Of a stretch of 13,306 bases of DNA, positions 1-8,565 are shown in pieces (position 1 is the stretch's first letter; the number at the start of each line of letters is the position of its first letter). The DNA comes from a candidate division SR1 bacterium. Its GTDB lineage: Bacteria > Patescibacteriota > Gracilibacteria > Absconditabacterales > Absconditicoccaceae. A model generated the notes under the pieces. It worked only from the letters and a program-made list of their open reading frames with translations, was not told the origin of the DNA and did no database searches. The translations under genes and the position numbers were made by a program. The stretch covers positions 1-13,306 of the forward strand of contig SKIU01000050.1 of the NCBI GenBank assembly GCA_007116275.1. The letters run 5' to 3'.

Positions 1-852
1 AATAATTTTGCAAGATTTCTCACTGATGAAACTCCTGATGAGTTTGGGAGAGTAGAAACTGTTTTTTCTATATGTGTAGATAGAAACCTTACGCTTAAAC
101 AAAATATACAAAATCTCTTCTATCCTAACCCTATCAATCCATCAATGTGTAGCAGCTCAAGAGGATGATTTTTCTGGGACATTATGAGAAGACTGTGAGT
201 AGCATTATTATTTATATTTTTTGTGGTAGCAGGGATACAGCTTGTTATCAATGCTGGTGATGATGAGAAACGCAAGAAAGCTCTAACAAGTATGGTTTAT
301 ATCCTCTATGGATGATTTTTATTCTTATGAAGTACATGGATATTGTGAGATGTACTTAATATAGGAAATTTGCAATGATCTGAACAGTTTGCTGATAGAC
401 TTGAGAATAACTTATTCTTACAGGTACTCACTTTACTCAAGTGACTTGCATTTTTTGCTGCTATCGTGTTCTTAGTTGTCTACGGCTATAGAATAATGGC
501 GGCTACAGATCAAGAAGATAAACTGAAATCAGCAAAAACAGGAATACTCAATATTGTTATAGCACTCGTTGCGATTAAAGTGATAGATTATCTATTTTAT
601 ATCGCATCAACGCCAGCATTTGGAACTGATGCAGCAAACCTCATATTACAGATTGCAACTGTGTTGTGATATATTGTCGGTGTGGTATTTATGTTGTCGA
701 TATTTTATCTGGGATTTCTTCTATTGACAGGAAGATGAGAAGAAGACACTGTTACAAAAGCCAAAAATATCGTTACTACGATCTTCTTATCAGGTATGGT
801 TATTTTCTTATTCTTATTGATTGTCTATCAAGTTCTTCTGGAGATAGGGTAA
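1..852 (+). CDS. Membrane protein with three pilin-like (TrbC/VirB2-like) TM hairpins, 5' partial
   Basis: The gene enters from the left edge, so its start is missing; 283 residues are visible, ending at TAA 850-852. Nine in-frame TGA codons are read as Gly. After a soluble N-terminal part (visible residues 1-62) come six predicted membrane segments near residues 66-83, 97-117, 143-166, 183-202, 220-242 and 257-279. They form three hairpins. Each hairpin has a charged turn of similar type: GDDEKRKKA, ATDQEDKLKSAK and GEEDTVTKAK. A TM, a G/A-x-D/E-E-K-x-x-KAK turn and a second TM is the plan of the small T4SS-pilin-like (TrbC/VirB2 type) proteins common in CPR genomes, here apparently triplicated in one chain. 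Role is inferred: an inner-membrane part of a secretion or pilus system. Its last 39 bp overlap the opposing acetyltransferase gene. The reading frame is secure; the family is moderately supported. Confidence 0.8.
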
Positions 853-1257
853 ATCTAATTTAGTGCTTGTCCACAAAATCTCTCACAAATCGGTCTGTCA
901 TGGACCAGGCACAAACACATACTCTGGATATAATAATTGCATTCTGGGAATAATAACTTTATTGTAAAAGCTCGACCCTATTCACTTTCCTTGTAAGTTA
1001 GGTACTATTGCGATAGAGGAGACATAATATTTTTTCTGTTTATCGTCTACTATAACTTTACAATCTCATATTTGCTGTCCACTATATACTATCACATATC
1101 TTTTTATATTTCACATATCACTACAGTATACATCTATCTCGTCATGGATACACTCAAATACATCTCATACATACTCTGTTTCTAATAGCTTTTGATATGA
1201 AGATATATTTCATATCTTATTCTTAATATCTACAAACTTATATTGATTAAATTTCAT
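814..1257 (-). CDS. GNAT-family N-acetyltransferase
   Basis: A 147-residue protein visible only when TGA is read through (seven in-frame TGA as Gly). Its core is GNAT motif A: a strand with VSSIAIVP followed by the acetyl-CoA pyrophosphate loop QGKGIG at residues 89-94. Gly92 of that loop is itself encoded by TGA (forward 982-984). The protein would transfer an acetyl group from acetyl-CoA to an amine; the substrate cannot be told. Start: ATG at 1257 is the only ATG before an upstream in-frame stop. Stop: TAA at 816-814, inside the 3' end of the opposing membrane-protein gene, so the two convergent genes overlap by 39 bp. The length is typical of a single-domain GNAT. A plausible promoter lies just upstream. 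The GNAT call is firm on motif A; the N-terminal half is not diagnostic. Confidence 0.85.
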
Positions 1258-1287
1258 TATATATACATTATATAAAATATAATTACT

Positions 1288-1316
1288 ATTATAAGAACCA
1301 TATTGTATATTTGCAA
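1288..1316 (-). promoter_or_regulatory. Candidate sigma70-type promoter for the GNAT gene
   Basis: On the minus strand, TTGCAA (1316-1311) and a perfect TATAAT (1293-1288) are separated by 17 bp. The -10 lies about 30 bp before the ATG at 1257. In DNA this AT-rich, TATAAT-like boxes occur by chance, but the spacing and position fit. Confidence 0.45.
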
Positions 1317-1403
1317 ACTTTGGTATGTTATTTTAGCATTGCATTTTCTGTATGCATTGTTACAAGCTACAAAGATGTTATTTTACCGTTGCTTGTATTT
1401 CTT

Positions 1404-3704
1404 ATGGCTACAAATACTGAAAAGTTTCTCGTTATCGTAGAGTCTCCAGCAAAATCTGCTACCATCAAAAAATATCTCTGAAAAAATTATGAAGTCAAAG
1501 CATCGTATGGACATGTGTCTGACCTTCCCAAAAAAAATATGTGAGTAGATGTAAGCAATAACTTCGCTGTCCAATATCAGATCAACCCAGACAAGAAAAA
1601 AGTAATTTCTGAACTCAAAAAAGCAGCTAAAAGTGTCGATACGGTACTGATAGCGACAGATGAAGATCGTGAAGGAGAAGCTATCGGATGGCATGTAGCT
1701 AATGCACTATGACTCGATGTTAGTAAAACACCAAGGATTGTTTTTCATGAAATCACACAAGAAGCACTACAAAACGCAGTGGCAAATCCAAGAAAACTAG
1801 ATATGCACTTAGTAGATGCACAACAGGCAAGAAGAGTTTTAGATAGGCTTGTCTGATTTGAGTTATCTCCTGTATTGTGGAAAAAGGTGAAACCATGACT
1901 ATCAGCAGGAAGAGTACAATCAGTCGCTGTCAGACTTATTGCTGAAAAAGAAAGAGAAATACAACAGTTTGCGAGTAAATCACAGTACAAAACCATCGGA
2001 GATTTTGTCCATGGTAATACTACTTTTCCTGCAGCACTCAATAAAAAATTTACCAAGAAAGACGCTGTTCTCAAAATCCTTGAAAATGCTAAAGATGCGA
2101 CATTTACTGTTTCTAATGTGATCAAGAAACCTGGTAAAAAATCGCCATCTGCGCCATTTACCACTTCGACACTACAACAAGAAGCGAGTAGAAAACTTGG
2201 ATTTTCAGTAAGCAGAACAATGTCCACTGCACAAAAACTGTATGAAGCGGGGCTTATTACCTATATGAGAACTGATTCAGTCAATTTATCTAAGTCAGCA
2301 CTCCAAACCTGTGAAGATACAATAACAAGTATGTACGGGGATACGTATGCACAAAAAAGAGTATATAAAAACAAGTCATCATCTGCACAAGAAGCTCACG
2401 AATGTATCAGACCGACTGATATGAGCAAACAAGTAGCAGGTCATGATGCATCAGCCAAAAAACTCTATGAATTGATACGAAAAAGAACTATTGCATCACA
2501 GATGGCAGATGCGAAAATATCCAAAACACAAATCGATATCGATATGAACAACAGCGATCATCTATTTGTTGCAAAAGGAGAAGTCATAACATTTGATGGA
2601 TTCTTAGCTGTGTATATGGAATCACAAGATGATGAAAATGGGAATGAAGACGACAATAATGTCTTGTTGCCAGCTGTGAAGAAATGAGATACTTTGGATT
2701 GTCAGCAAATAACAGCAACAGAAAAATTTACTCGTCATCCTGCAAGATATACTGAAGCAAGTCTAGTGAAAAAACTTGAAGAAGAGGGTATCGGACGTCC
2801 TTCTACCTATGCACCGACTATATCCACTATCCAGAATAGAGGCTATGTCATCAAACAAGACAAGACTGGAGAAGAAAAAGAATACACTACTCTTACCCTG
2901 AAAAAAGGTGACATACAAGAAAAAACACAAACAGTTATGTATGGTGCAGATAAGAATAAATTGTTCCCGACTGATATGTGACTTGTAGTGACTGATTTTC
3001 TTGTCGAACATTTTCCTAACATCTTGGACTACTCATTTACTGCATCGGTAGAAAAAGATTTTGATGATATTGCTGCTGGAAAACGCCAATGGACAAAGAT
3101 GCTTGAAGATTTTTATAATCCATTTCATGCACTTGTTGCCAAAACTGATGAGCATGCAGCCAGAGCAAGTGGAGAAAGGGCTTTAGGAACTGAACCGAAA
3201 AGTTGAAAACCTGTGATCGCAAGAATTGGGAGATATGGCCCGATGGTACAGATATGATCACCTGATGATGAAGAAAAACCAAAATATGCACCTATTAGAG
3301 GAGACAAAAGTATCGAGACTATTACTCTCGAAGAAGCATTGGAACTATTTTCATTGCCCAAAAAGATAGGGGTATTTGAAGATCAGGATGTACAGGTATC
3401 TATATGAAGATTTTGACCCTATGTCAAACGAGATAAGTTGTTTGTATCGGTTCCTAAAGACAAAGACATCCATGATGTGACTATCGAAGAAGCTATTACA
3501 CTTATTAAAGAGAAGCAAGAAAAAGAAAAAAACAAGCATATCAATCAACGACCCCATGAGACTGATGTGATACAGGTATTGAATGGACATCGATGACCTT
3601 ATATCAAATGGAATAAAAAAAACTACAAAATACCTAAAGATACCGACGCCAAAAAATTGACAAAAAAACAGGCTTTGGAAATTATTAAAAAAAGCAAAAA
3701 ATAA
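1404..3704 (+). CDS. topA: DNA topoisomerase I (type IA)
   Basis: A 766-residue enzyme that relaxes negative supercoils by cutting one strand. The TOPRIM domain is at the N-terminus: IVESPAKS with Glu13, and ATDEDREGEAIGWH with Asp86, Asp88 and Glu90 (metal-binding DxDxE). KPGLSAGRVQS lies around residue 165. The catalytic tyrosine is Tyr287 in GLITYMRTDS. GIGRPSTYAPTI follows near residue 465. The C-terminus has three topoisomerase C-terminal repeats marked by GRYGPM, GRFGPYVK and GHWGPYIKW. No zinc-finger cysteines are seen, unlike E. coli TopA. Twelve in-frame TGA codons are read as Gly, several at invariant glycines (residues 26, 47, 165). Four CGA codons (2478, 3429, 3549, 3591) are read as Trp; the first sits in LYELI-CGA-KRTIASQM, where the family has Trp. 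ATG at 1404 is the start because the TOPRIM strand begins six residues later. No Shine-Dalgarno is evident. It is followed 71 bp later by a co-oriented gene. Confidence 0.97.
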
Positions 3705-3719
3705 TTTTTCTCTAGTATT

Positions 3720-3737
3720 ATTATTGTAATAATTTTG
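3720..3737 (+). terminator. Weak AT-only hairpin with T run after topA
   Basis: ATTATT (3720-3725) and AATAAT (3728-3733) can pair around a 2-nt gap, followed by TTTT, 15 bp after the topA stop. The stem has no G-C pair, so it may be chance in AT-rich DNA. Confidence 0.2.
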
Positions 3738-3775
3738 TATTCATATACTTTATACCCTCACGTCTGTAGTGTATT

Positions 3776-4750
3776 ATGTCACAACTGATCTATGAATATC
3801 TTGCATCAGCAAAACCATATTACCGCATGGTTACTATGTCCGATCCTGAGCATATACAAACACTAACTATCCATGATAAGCTTAAAAATGTCATATATAA
3901 GACTGTTTGACAAGAAAAACAAAAAAAATATTTTCTTCTAGATGAAGAAAGGTTTTCTTTTTACAGATTTGATATGCATGAGACTAAAGATAGTCCGTAT
4001 ACAATACATGAACTTAATGCAATTGTTAGGAAGCAATGTGAACAAGTAAAGAAAAAACACCATGCAACAGGAGAAAAACTCTTAACCTTTATTGATACTA
4101 TTTATGTGAATGGTGAGGAAAAACAGCACCTTATAGGGGAACAAGGTGATATATTTTTTAGGATATATATTGTCTATCTCAACACGGATGTCATCCATAC
4201 TTTCAATAGTATCTATGGTGATTTTTTGGATAAAGATGAGATCACCCTCATCCCGCAATCGATGCATACCACCCTTTTCTTAAGAAATACACTCAAGAAA
4301 GATAATTTTTTATTATTATATATCAGAGAATCGCAAGTGAAAGCTATCAAAGTAACACATGGATTTTATGAACATATGTATACACTTAACCTGGGTATCG
4401 ATTCAGTAAAAAAAATGTACAAAGATAATGGTATCGGTAATTATTGGTATAAAAACTATGATTTTATAGAAAACAATGAGCTAGCAAAACAGCTCGTACA
4501 AGAGACCTTAGAATTTTATAGTCAGTTGTTGTGTAAGTGGTTACAAGATAATTTTTGCAGCAATACGGATATCATTCTGGTCTCATCGATGACCAAAAAC
4601 GGTCACTTTCTCGAGAGATTTAATAAGGTCTACAGTAAGCTGAGCAATAATTATATCGTACCTTTTCATCGTGCGCAGAAATTGGAGAGATTTGGTAAAA
4701 ATCGAGATCCAGAAGACATGGATATTTTGGTTTCGCTCAATAGGATATAA
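3776..4750 (+). CDS. Hypothetical protein, possible degenerate actin-fold (FtsA/PilM-like)
   Basis: A 324-residue soluble protein. ATG at 3776 adds 66 residues before the next obvious Met, joined through one in-frame TGA (3908) read as Gly. No certain family, but the layout resembles FtsA/PilM actin-like proteins. A YTIHELNAIVRKQC helix is followed by strands around VNGEEKQHLIGEQG (SHS2-like region, residues about 80-140). Then comes a strand-turn-strand unit with LLLYIRESQVKAIKV and TLNLGIDSVKKMY (about 175-220). A helix containing LAKQLVQETLEFYSQLL precedes a final strand DIILVSS with a following helix (about 235-290). The acidic glycine-rich nucleotide loop of true actin-fold ATPases (DIG-type) is not visible, so ATP binding may be lost. 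One CGA (residue 312) is read as Trp. It lies 71 bp after topA and may be co-transcribed. The ORF is firm; the fold is inference by eye. Confidence 0.8.
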
Positions 4751-4788
4751 AAATTGACTTTTATATACAGATTATATATAGCAATGTA

Positions 4789-5490
4789 TTAATTGGGCAT
4801 ATACTTATAAGGGATTTCTCTCATCTGCAACGTATTATCTAATTTTATTTTCATAAAACGATTTTTATCATAAGGCCTAGTAACTAACATTTTATGATAT
4901 CAGAACTCATCATAATCAGGTCATATACTAAGATGTACAAGATATCAATCACGGTCCTCATAGAGGGGAATAGAAAATACATGATAACTAAATCAAAGCA
5001 TCTCCCAAAAATCGGCTATAATTATCTTATTTTCAGGCACATTAACCTGTTGAAAGAATTTTGATGTATCAACCGATGGCCCCCACTCACTAGGGGGGAT
5101 AAATTTTTGTTTTGTAATATCTGCAACAAAGTTCAGAAAAGTTTTTGCTTGTTCCCAACGTTTATATGATTCATTATTAATATTGTTTATAGATGTCATC
5201 TCTTCTTTATCTATTGGTAGAGCATATCCATCAATATATACAAGATTGTCTTTAATGTTTATTCTATTTGCTAATATATCTGCTTTATGAAGATGTAGCA
5301 GTCATTGGATATTATTTAACTGTGTGACACATATATGATTTAGATCTCTTGATTGAATCATTTTGTCTATAAGGTTGCTTATATATGTTGGTGTCAGCAA
5401 TGGAATTTCAAACAAAAAATCAGATTTATTTTCCAATCGATAACAAACTAGTTGCTTATCTGTGTCAGATCCAAAGTCCATAGATAGCAT
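4789..5490 (-). CDS. Hypothetical protein, 233 residues
   Basis: Not recognised. With TGA as Gly (five in frame) one frame stays open from ATG 5490 to TAA 4791-4789; the standard code would show two short fragments. The protein starts MLSMDFGSDTDKQ, has no signal peptide or membrane segment, and is mixed alpha/beta in feel with many aromatics. Features include a segment around LVYIDGYALP (residues 82-91), a Trp/Pro stretch IPPSEWGPSVD near residue 130, and a C-terminal half rich in Tyr and Asp. A second Met at residue 4 is an alternative start. One CGA is read as Trp (CYWLENK). It faces the gene ending at 4750 across only 38 bp and lies 70 bp downstream of the PQ-loop-like gene on the same strand, so it may be its operon partner. 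No function is claimed. Confidence 0.8.
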
Positions 5491-5560
5491 ATTACAATAT
5501 ATTTAGATAATAAATATGATAGATTGGTATGATTTTATCCTTGCTTTTAATTATTTTAGA

Positions 5561-6145
5561 CTAAATGTCAATGTAAATATACTTGCGACGTAGTAGTGTA
5601 TATATGACAAATACTATATTAGCAGAAATCAAATACATCGGATACAGTCGTACGACCAAACTAAATGACTCAAAACTCCAGAGTGCAAACACAAATTGTA
5701 ATGCAGATAAGGCATAAACTCCTACACTTTCTCCTCGTGGATCAAATCGTACTTTGCGGAAGGTTGGAAGAAATGCGAAGAGGTCAGTTATCGATATAAT
5801 AATAACTGATCGTAGTGGGGTTTTTGTGACATACCAGACTCCCAAGCCCAATAAAGCACAAAGAAAATATAGCCAGTCGATTTTTTCGATAATAATTTTA
5901 TAACGCCACCAACCATATCCTGCAATAAATAATGACATCACACCAGATATCCCCAATACTCGAGTTCCTATTTCATGTGTTTGCGTCCTTTGTGCAAAAA
6001 ATGCTGTCCCTGTCATAATAGCTCGGATAAATCGGGAAAATGCATGAGGCTTTGTTTTTCCACCAAACAACGATCACAAATACCGCATATATGCAGTGAC
6101 AGTTATAAAAACAGATATATATCCGAGCATATAGTCCATATACAT
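5561..6145 (-). CDS. PQ-loop/SWEET-like polytopic membrane protein
   Basis: About 194 residues with several hydrophobic segments. The first helix is followed by GGKTKPHAFS, and the second half carries ITDLFAFLPTFRK, then SALQFVFALWSFE. I recognise this as the conserved uncharacterised bacterial family with the pattern GKTKPHxFSWxIW ... PTFRKxW, related to PQ-loop (SemiSWEET-like) proteins; function is not established, small-solute transport is a guess. It carries seven CGA codons (forward TCG at 6032, 6023, 5960, 5810, 5747, 5735, 5648) and one CGG (6083-6085). Read as Trp they give FSWFIWAI, KTPLWSV and FRKVWFDP, matching how I recall the family; read as Arg they would place charges inside membrane helices. 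Real arginines here use CGT and CGC (TFRK, RRK). One TGA is read as Gly. Start: ATG at 6145; ATGs at 6139 and 6130 are alternatives. Stop is TAG. Confidence 0.88.
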
Positions 6146-6165
6146 ATCAAAAATAAATAGACTTT

Positions 6166-6193
6166 TCTATACATAAATAGTATATGTTTACAA
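6166..6193 (-). promoter_or_regulatory. Candidate promoter for the PQ-loop-like gene
   Basis: On the minus strand TTGTAA (6193-6188) and TATAGA (6171-6166) are 16 bp apart, ending about 20 bp before the ATG at 6145. The region is the divergent gap with the gene at 6327. The match is reasonable but unproven. Confidence 0.35.
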
Positions 6194-6268
6194 TAAAACA
6201 TCTTTTTTCATAAAACTATCATCTTTAATTACAATCGCAGTTCTTCCAACAAAAAAACTTGAAATCAA

Positions 6269-6294
6269 TTGACATATTGATATTGTAATATAAA
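6269..6294 (+). promoter_or_regulatory. Possible promoter for the 507-residue gene
   Basis: A perfect TTGACA (6269-6274) and TATAAA (6289-6294) lie 33 bp before the ATG at 6327. The spacer is 14 bp, shorter than the usual 16-18, so the -10 assignment is doubtful. Confidence 0.25.
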
Positions 6295-6326
6295 AATATT
6301 GTTTATTTCTATATTACAGTTTTATT

Positions 6327-7850
6327 ATGGATACGAAAATCAATACTATACTGACAGACAAAAACTTTATGGAATTTATCAGATGATTTATTACTACTGA
6401 GCAATACAATATCAGCAATCAATCAGCAGTCAGTCTCATCAATAACTTGCTACTTAAGGATCCATCAGAAAATATGCTTAATAATATTACAGATGAGTAT
6501 AGAAGCAATATAGAAGCACTTTTTCTCTATAATGATTTCCTCAATGGTCATACATTTCATGTAAAGAGAAAAAAAGCAGAAAAAATGGTTGATAATGCTT
6601 TTGCACATATCTGATCTGATATAATCAAAAAAATAAATACTCTCTACTGTAAACAATCAAAAAACAGCTATATACTTTATAAAAATCTTTTAAAGTCTTC
6701 AGATATATATAAGCAACCTGAAAATAATAAAAAATTATCTAAAAAAATAGATGCACTTTTGCCATTGATAAACAGATGATTATCATTGAATAGATTTGAG
6801 AGCCTTGTTTACGAAACCAGTATCACACCTGAACATATCACGTTTTTGGGTGAAAAGATAACAGAATACAATGACCAACAACTAAATGCTATTCTTTTTT
6901 GATACTATTCGAGCGAAAATAGGATAATGTACAATTACCCAAAATGACCTCTAGAACATATCAAAATTTTATGAGATACAATATATGCCATACCAATATC
7001 GACAATACTGACTATTTATAGATATGTTTCAGCTGAGCAACTACAGATCATACATCAATCTCGCTATAACAAAGATATTTACACCTATGAAAATTGGATA
7101 CAAGATAAGCAAATACATATGGATATCAGAAGTCTCATCTTTATGCCATCAGATGTTTTAAAGCAATATATTTCTGACTTAGATAGACATGAGAATATAG
7201 AGCAATTTTTTGATACTATACAATCATATATCAATGACAATCAAGGGAAAGTAATGGAATATAATATGCTATCTAATATACAGCACCATCATTGAAAGAA
7301 TATGACTAATATAGGGCAACTACCAGATGACATACTACAATCTCTTAGATATATTTTTGAGATAGATCCCTTTTACTTTAAGGATATTATTCTTATTTGA
7401 AAAGATCGAGATCATATACCACTCTTAGAGTGCCTTAGTAATGATAGCGTCAAGAACCTTTTAGACAATAAAAAACCCGCTGCTGTATTTGCTCATGTCA
7501 TAGCAACATGAATCAAACATTTGGATACATTATCAACTCAAGAGTTTACTAGACTACAGTTCAGTCTAGGAACCAAAATAGAAAAAATTGCAGAACTATA
7601 TAAGCAAAATCCTCCAAAACAAGTCAACAAAGAACCATCTGATATAACTTTAATGAACTGCTTTAAAGAACTATCACTAGAACAATTGTATACTATCAAG
7701 ACAGCAAACTTACTACAGTGTCATGATAAGCTCAAAGATATTAGCTCGCTTTCTGTCAAAGAAATCCAAAATATTTGAAATAACAATATCGCCAAAATAT
7801 CAATAGAAGATATAAGGAGTAAACTATTTTCTAGAACTGGTAACAATTAA
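6327..7850 (+). CDS. Hypothetical soluble protein, 507 residues
   Basis: Not recognised. One frame is open from ATG 6327 to TAA 7848-7850 once ten TGA codons are read as Gly; the standard code leaves only an 85-codon fragment near 7521. The protein has no signal peptide or membrane segment. It is rich in Asn, Ile, Lys, Asp and Tyr, largely helical in pattern, with recurring short helical units (for example LNNITDEYRSN-like and ITEYNDQQLNAI-like stretches) that could be irregular helical repeats. A Lys-rich patch KRKKAEKMV is near residue 78. The last 60 residues contain LSLEQLYTIKTANLLQ and a helix-turn SLSVKEIQNIG. One CGA (7407) is read as Trp in GKDWDHIP. It is divergent from the PQ-loop-like gene and convergent with rnhB (29 bp between stops). 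The ORF is secure because it is long and ends cleanly; function is unknown. Confidence 0.85.
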
Positions 7851-7879
7851 TAGCAGGATACTAAGATTTTTTGACTTAA

Positions 7880-8482
7880 TTATTGCTGTATACTCTTACA
7901 AAAACTCCTCCTATGTACCCTAGATAATCAGTAAGTAGCAATACTCTTACGATGTTTTTGTGTCCCATATCCTTTGTGTTGTGCAAATCAATAATCAGGA
8001 TATTTTTTATCCAGCCTCACCATTTCTCTATCTCTGAGTACTTTGGCGATAATGGATGCTGCACTTATTGCAGGTACCTTATCATCACCTTTGATATAGG
8101 TATGTATTGTGAGTCATGGAAATTTTTTGGATAAACCAAAGTCTGTATTACCATCGATATGCAATATGATCTGTTTATTTTCTATCAAATTTTTATAGTT
8201 GATATCTAGCTTTTTTATTCACTGTATGATAGCACGACGAATCGCTGCGACGATACCATATCTATCGATATAACGATTACTACTCTTAGCATACGACCAG
8301 CAGATAGATGATTGCTGCAATTGTTTAAACAATGCTTCTCTTTGTTTCTCTGATAGTTTCTTGGAATCTCTGCAACTCTGCAATGCTGTAACGCTGTATC
8401 ATTTTTTCCCCACTACCAACCCCACATAGACTGGTCAGGCTAGTGGTCATCTTCCTGCTTCATCGATATAAATGTGAATCAT
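7880..8482 (-). CDS. rnhB: Ribonuclease HII
   Basis: A complete 200-residue enzyme that nicks the RNA strand of RNA-DNA hybrids and removes misincorporated ribonucleotides. The N-terminal motif is YIDEAGRGPLAGPV: Asp7 and Glu8 are the first two catalytic acids, and Gly12 and Gly16 are encoded by TGA. DSKKLSEKQR is at 39-48. The third acid is Asp110 in LHIDGN, and the fourth is probably Asp133 in KGDDK, followed by SAASIIAKVLRDR. The C-terminal signature YPDYGFAQHKGYGT (161-174), then HRKSIATYGLSRVHRRSF, is complete. Seven in-frame TGA are all at plausible or invariant glycines; no CGA or CGG occurs. ATG 8482 lies six codons before the catalytic Asp, as expected. It is the last gene of a minus-strand run beginning at 9935, 83 bp downstream of the TPR-like gene with a REP-like palindrome between them. 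Confidence 0.97.
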
Positions 8483-8511
8483 ATATAAATATAATATTAA
8501 GGAAGTAATAG

Positions 8512-8552
8512 GTCATTGTAATTTGGATTGGTTCGGGGCTTCTCGCAATGAC
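8512..8552 (-). repeat. REP-like intergenic palindrome (TCATTGCGAG type)
   Basis: On the minus strand the element opens with GTCATTGCGAGAAG (8552-8539), continues through GAACCAATCC, and closes with CAATGAC (8518-8512). The ends GTCATTG/CAATGAC form a 7-bp inverted repeat around 27 nt. It is richer in G+C than the flanks. It resembles, from memory, the dispersed TCATTGCGAG...GCAATCC palindromes seen between genes of many unrelated bacteria. Only one copy is in this window, so repetitiveness is not shown here. Confidence 0.5.
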
Positions 8553-8565
8553 AGCGTTTTACAGT

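Noticed and set aside
1745..2227. 160-codon minus-strand frame inside topA
   Set aside because: Antisense shadow of a strongly conserved gene; no recognisable protein features.
1404..3704. topA as a pseudogene with many nonsense mutations
   Set aside because: All twelve interruptions are TGA, several at conserved glycines, with no frameshift and intact catalytic residues; secA and rnhB show the same pattern.
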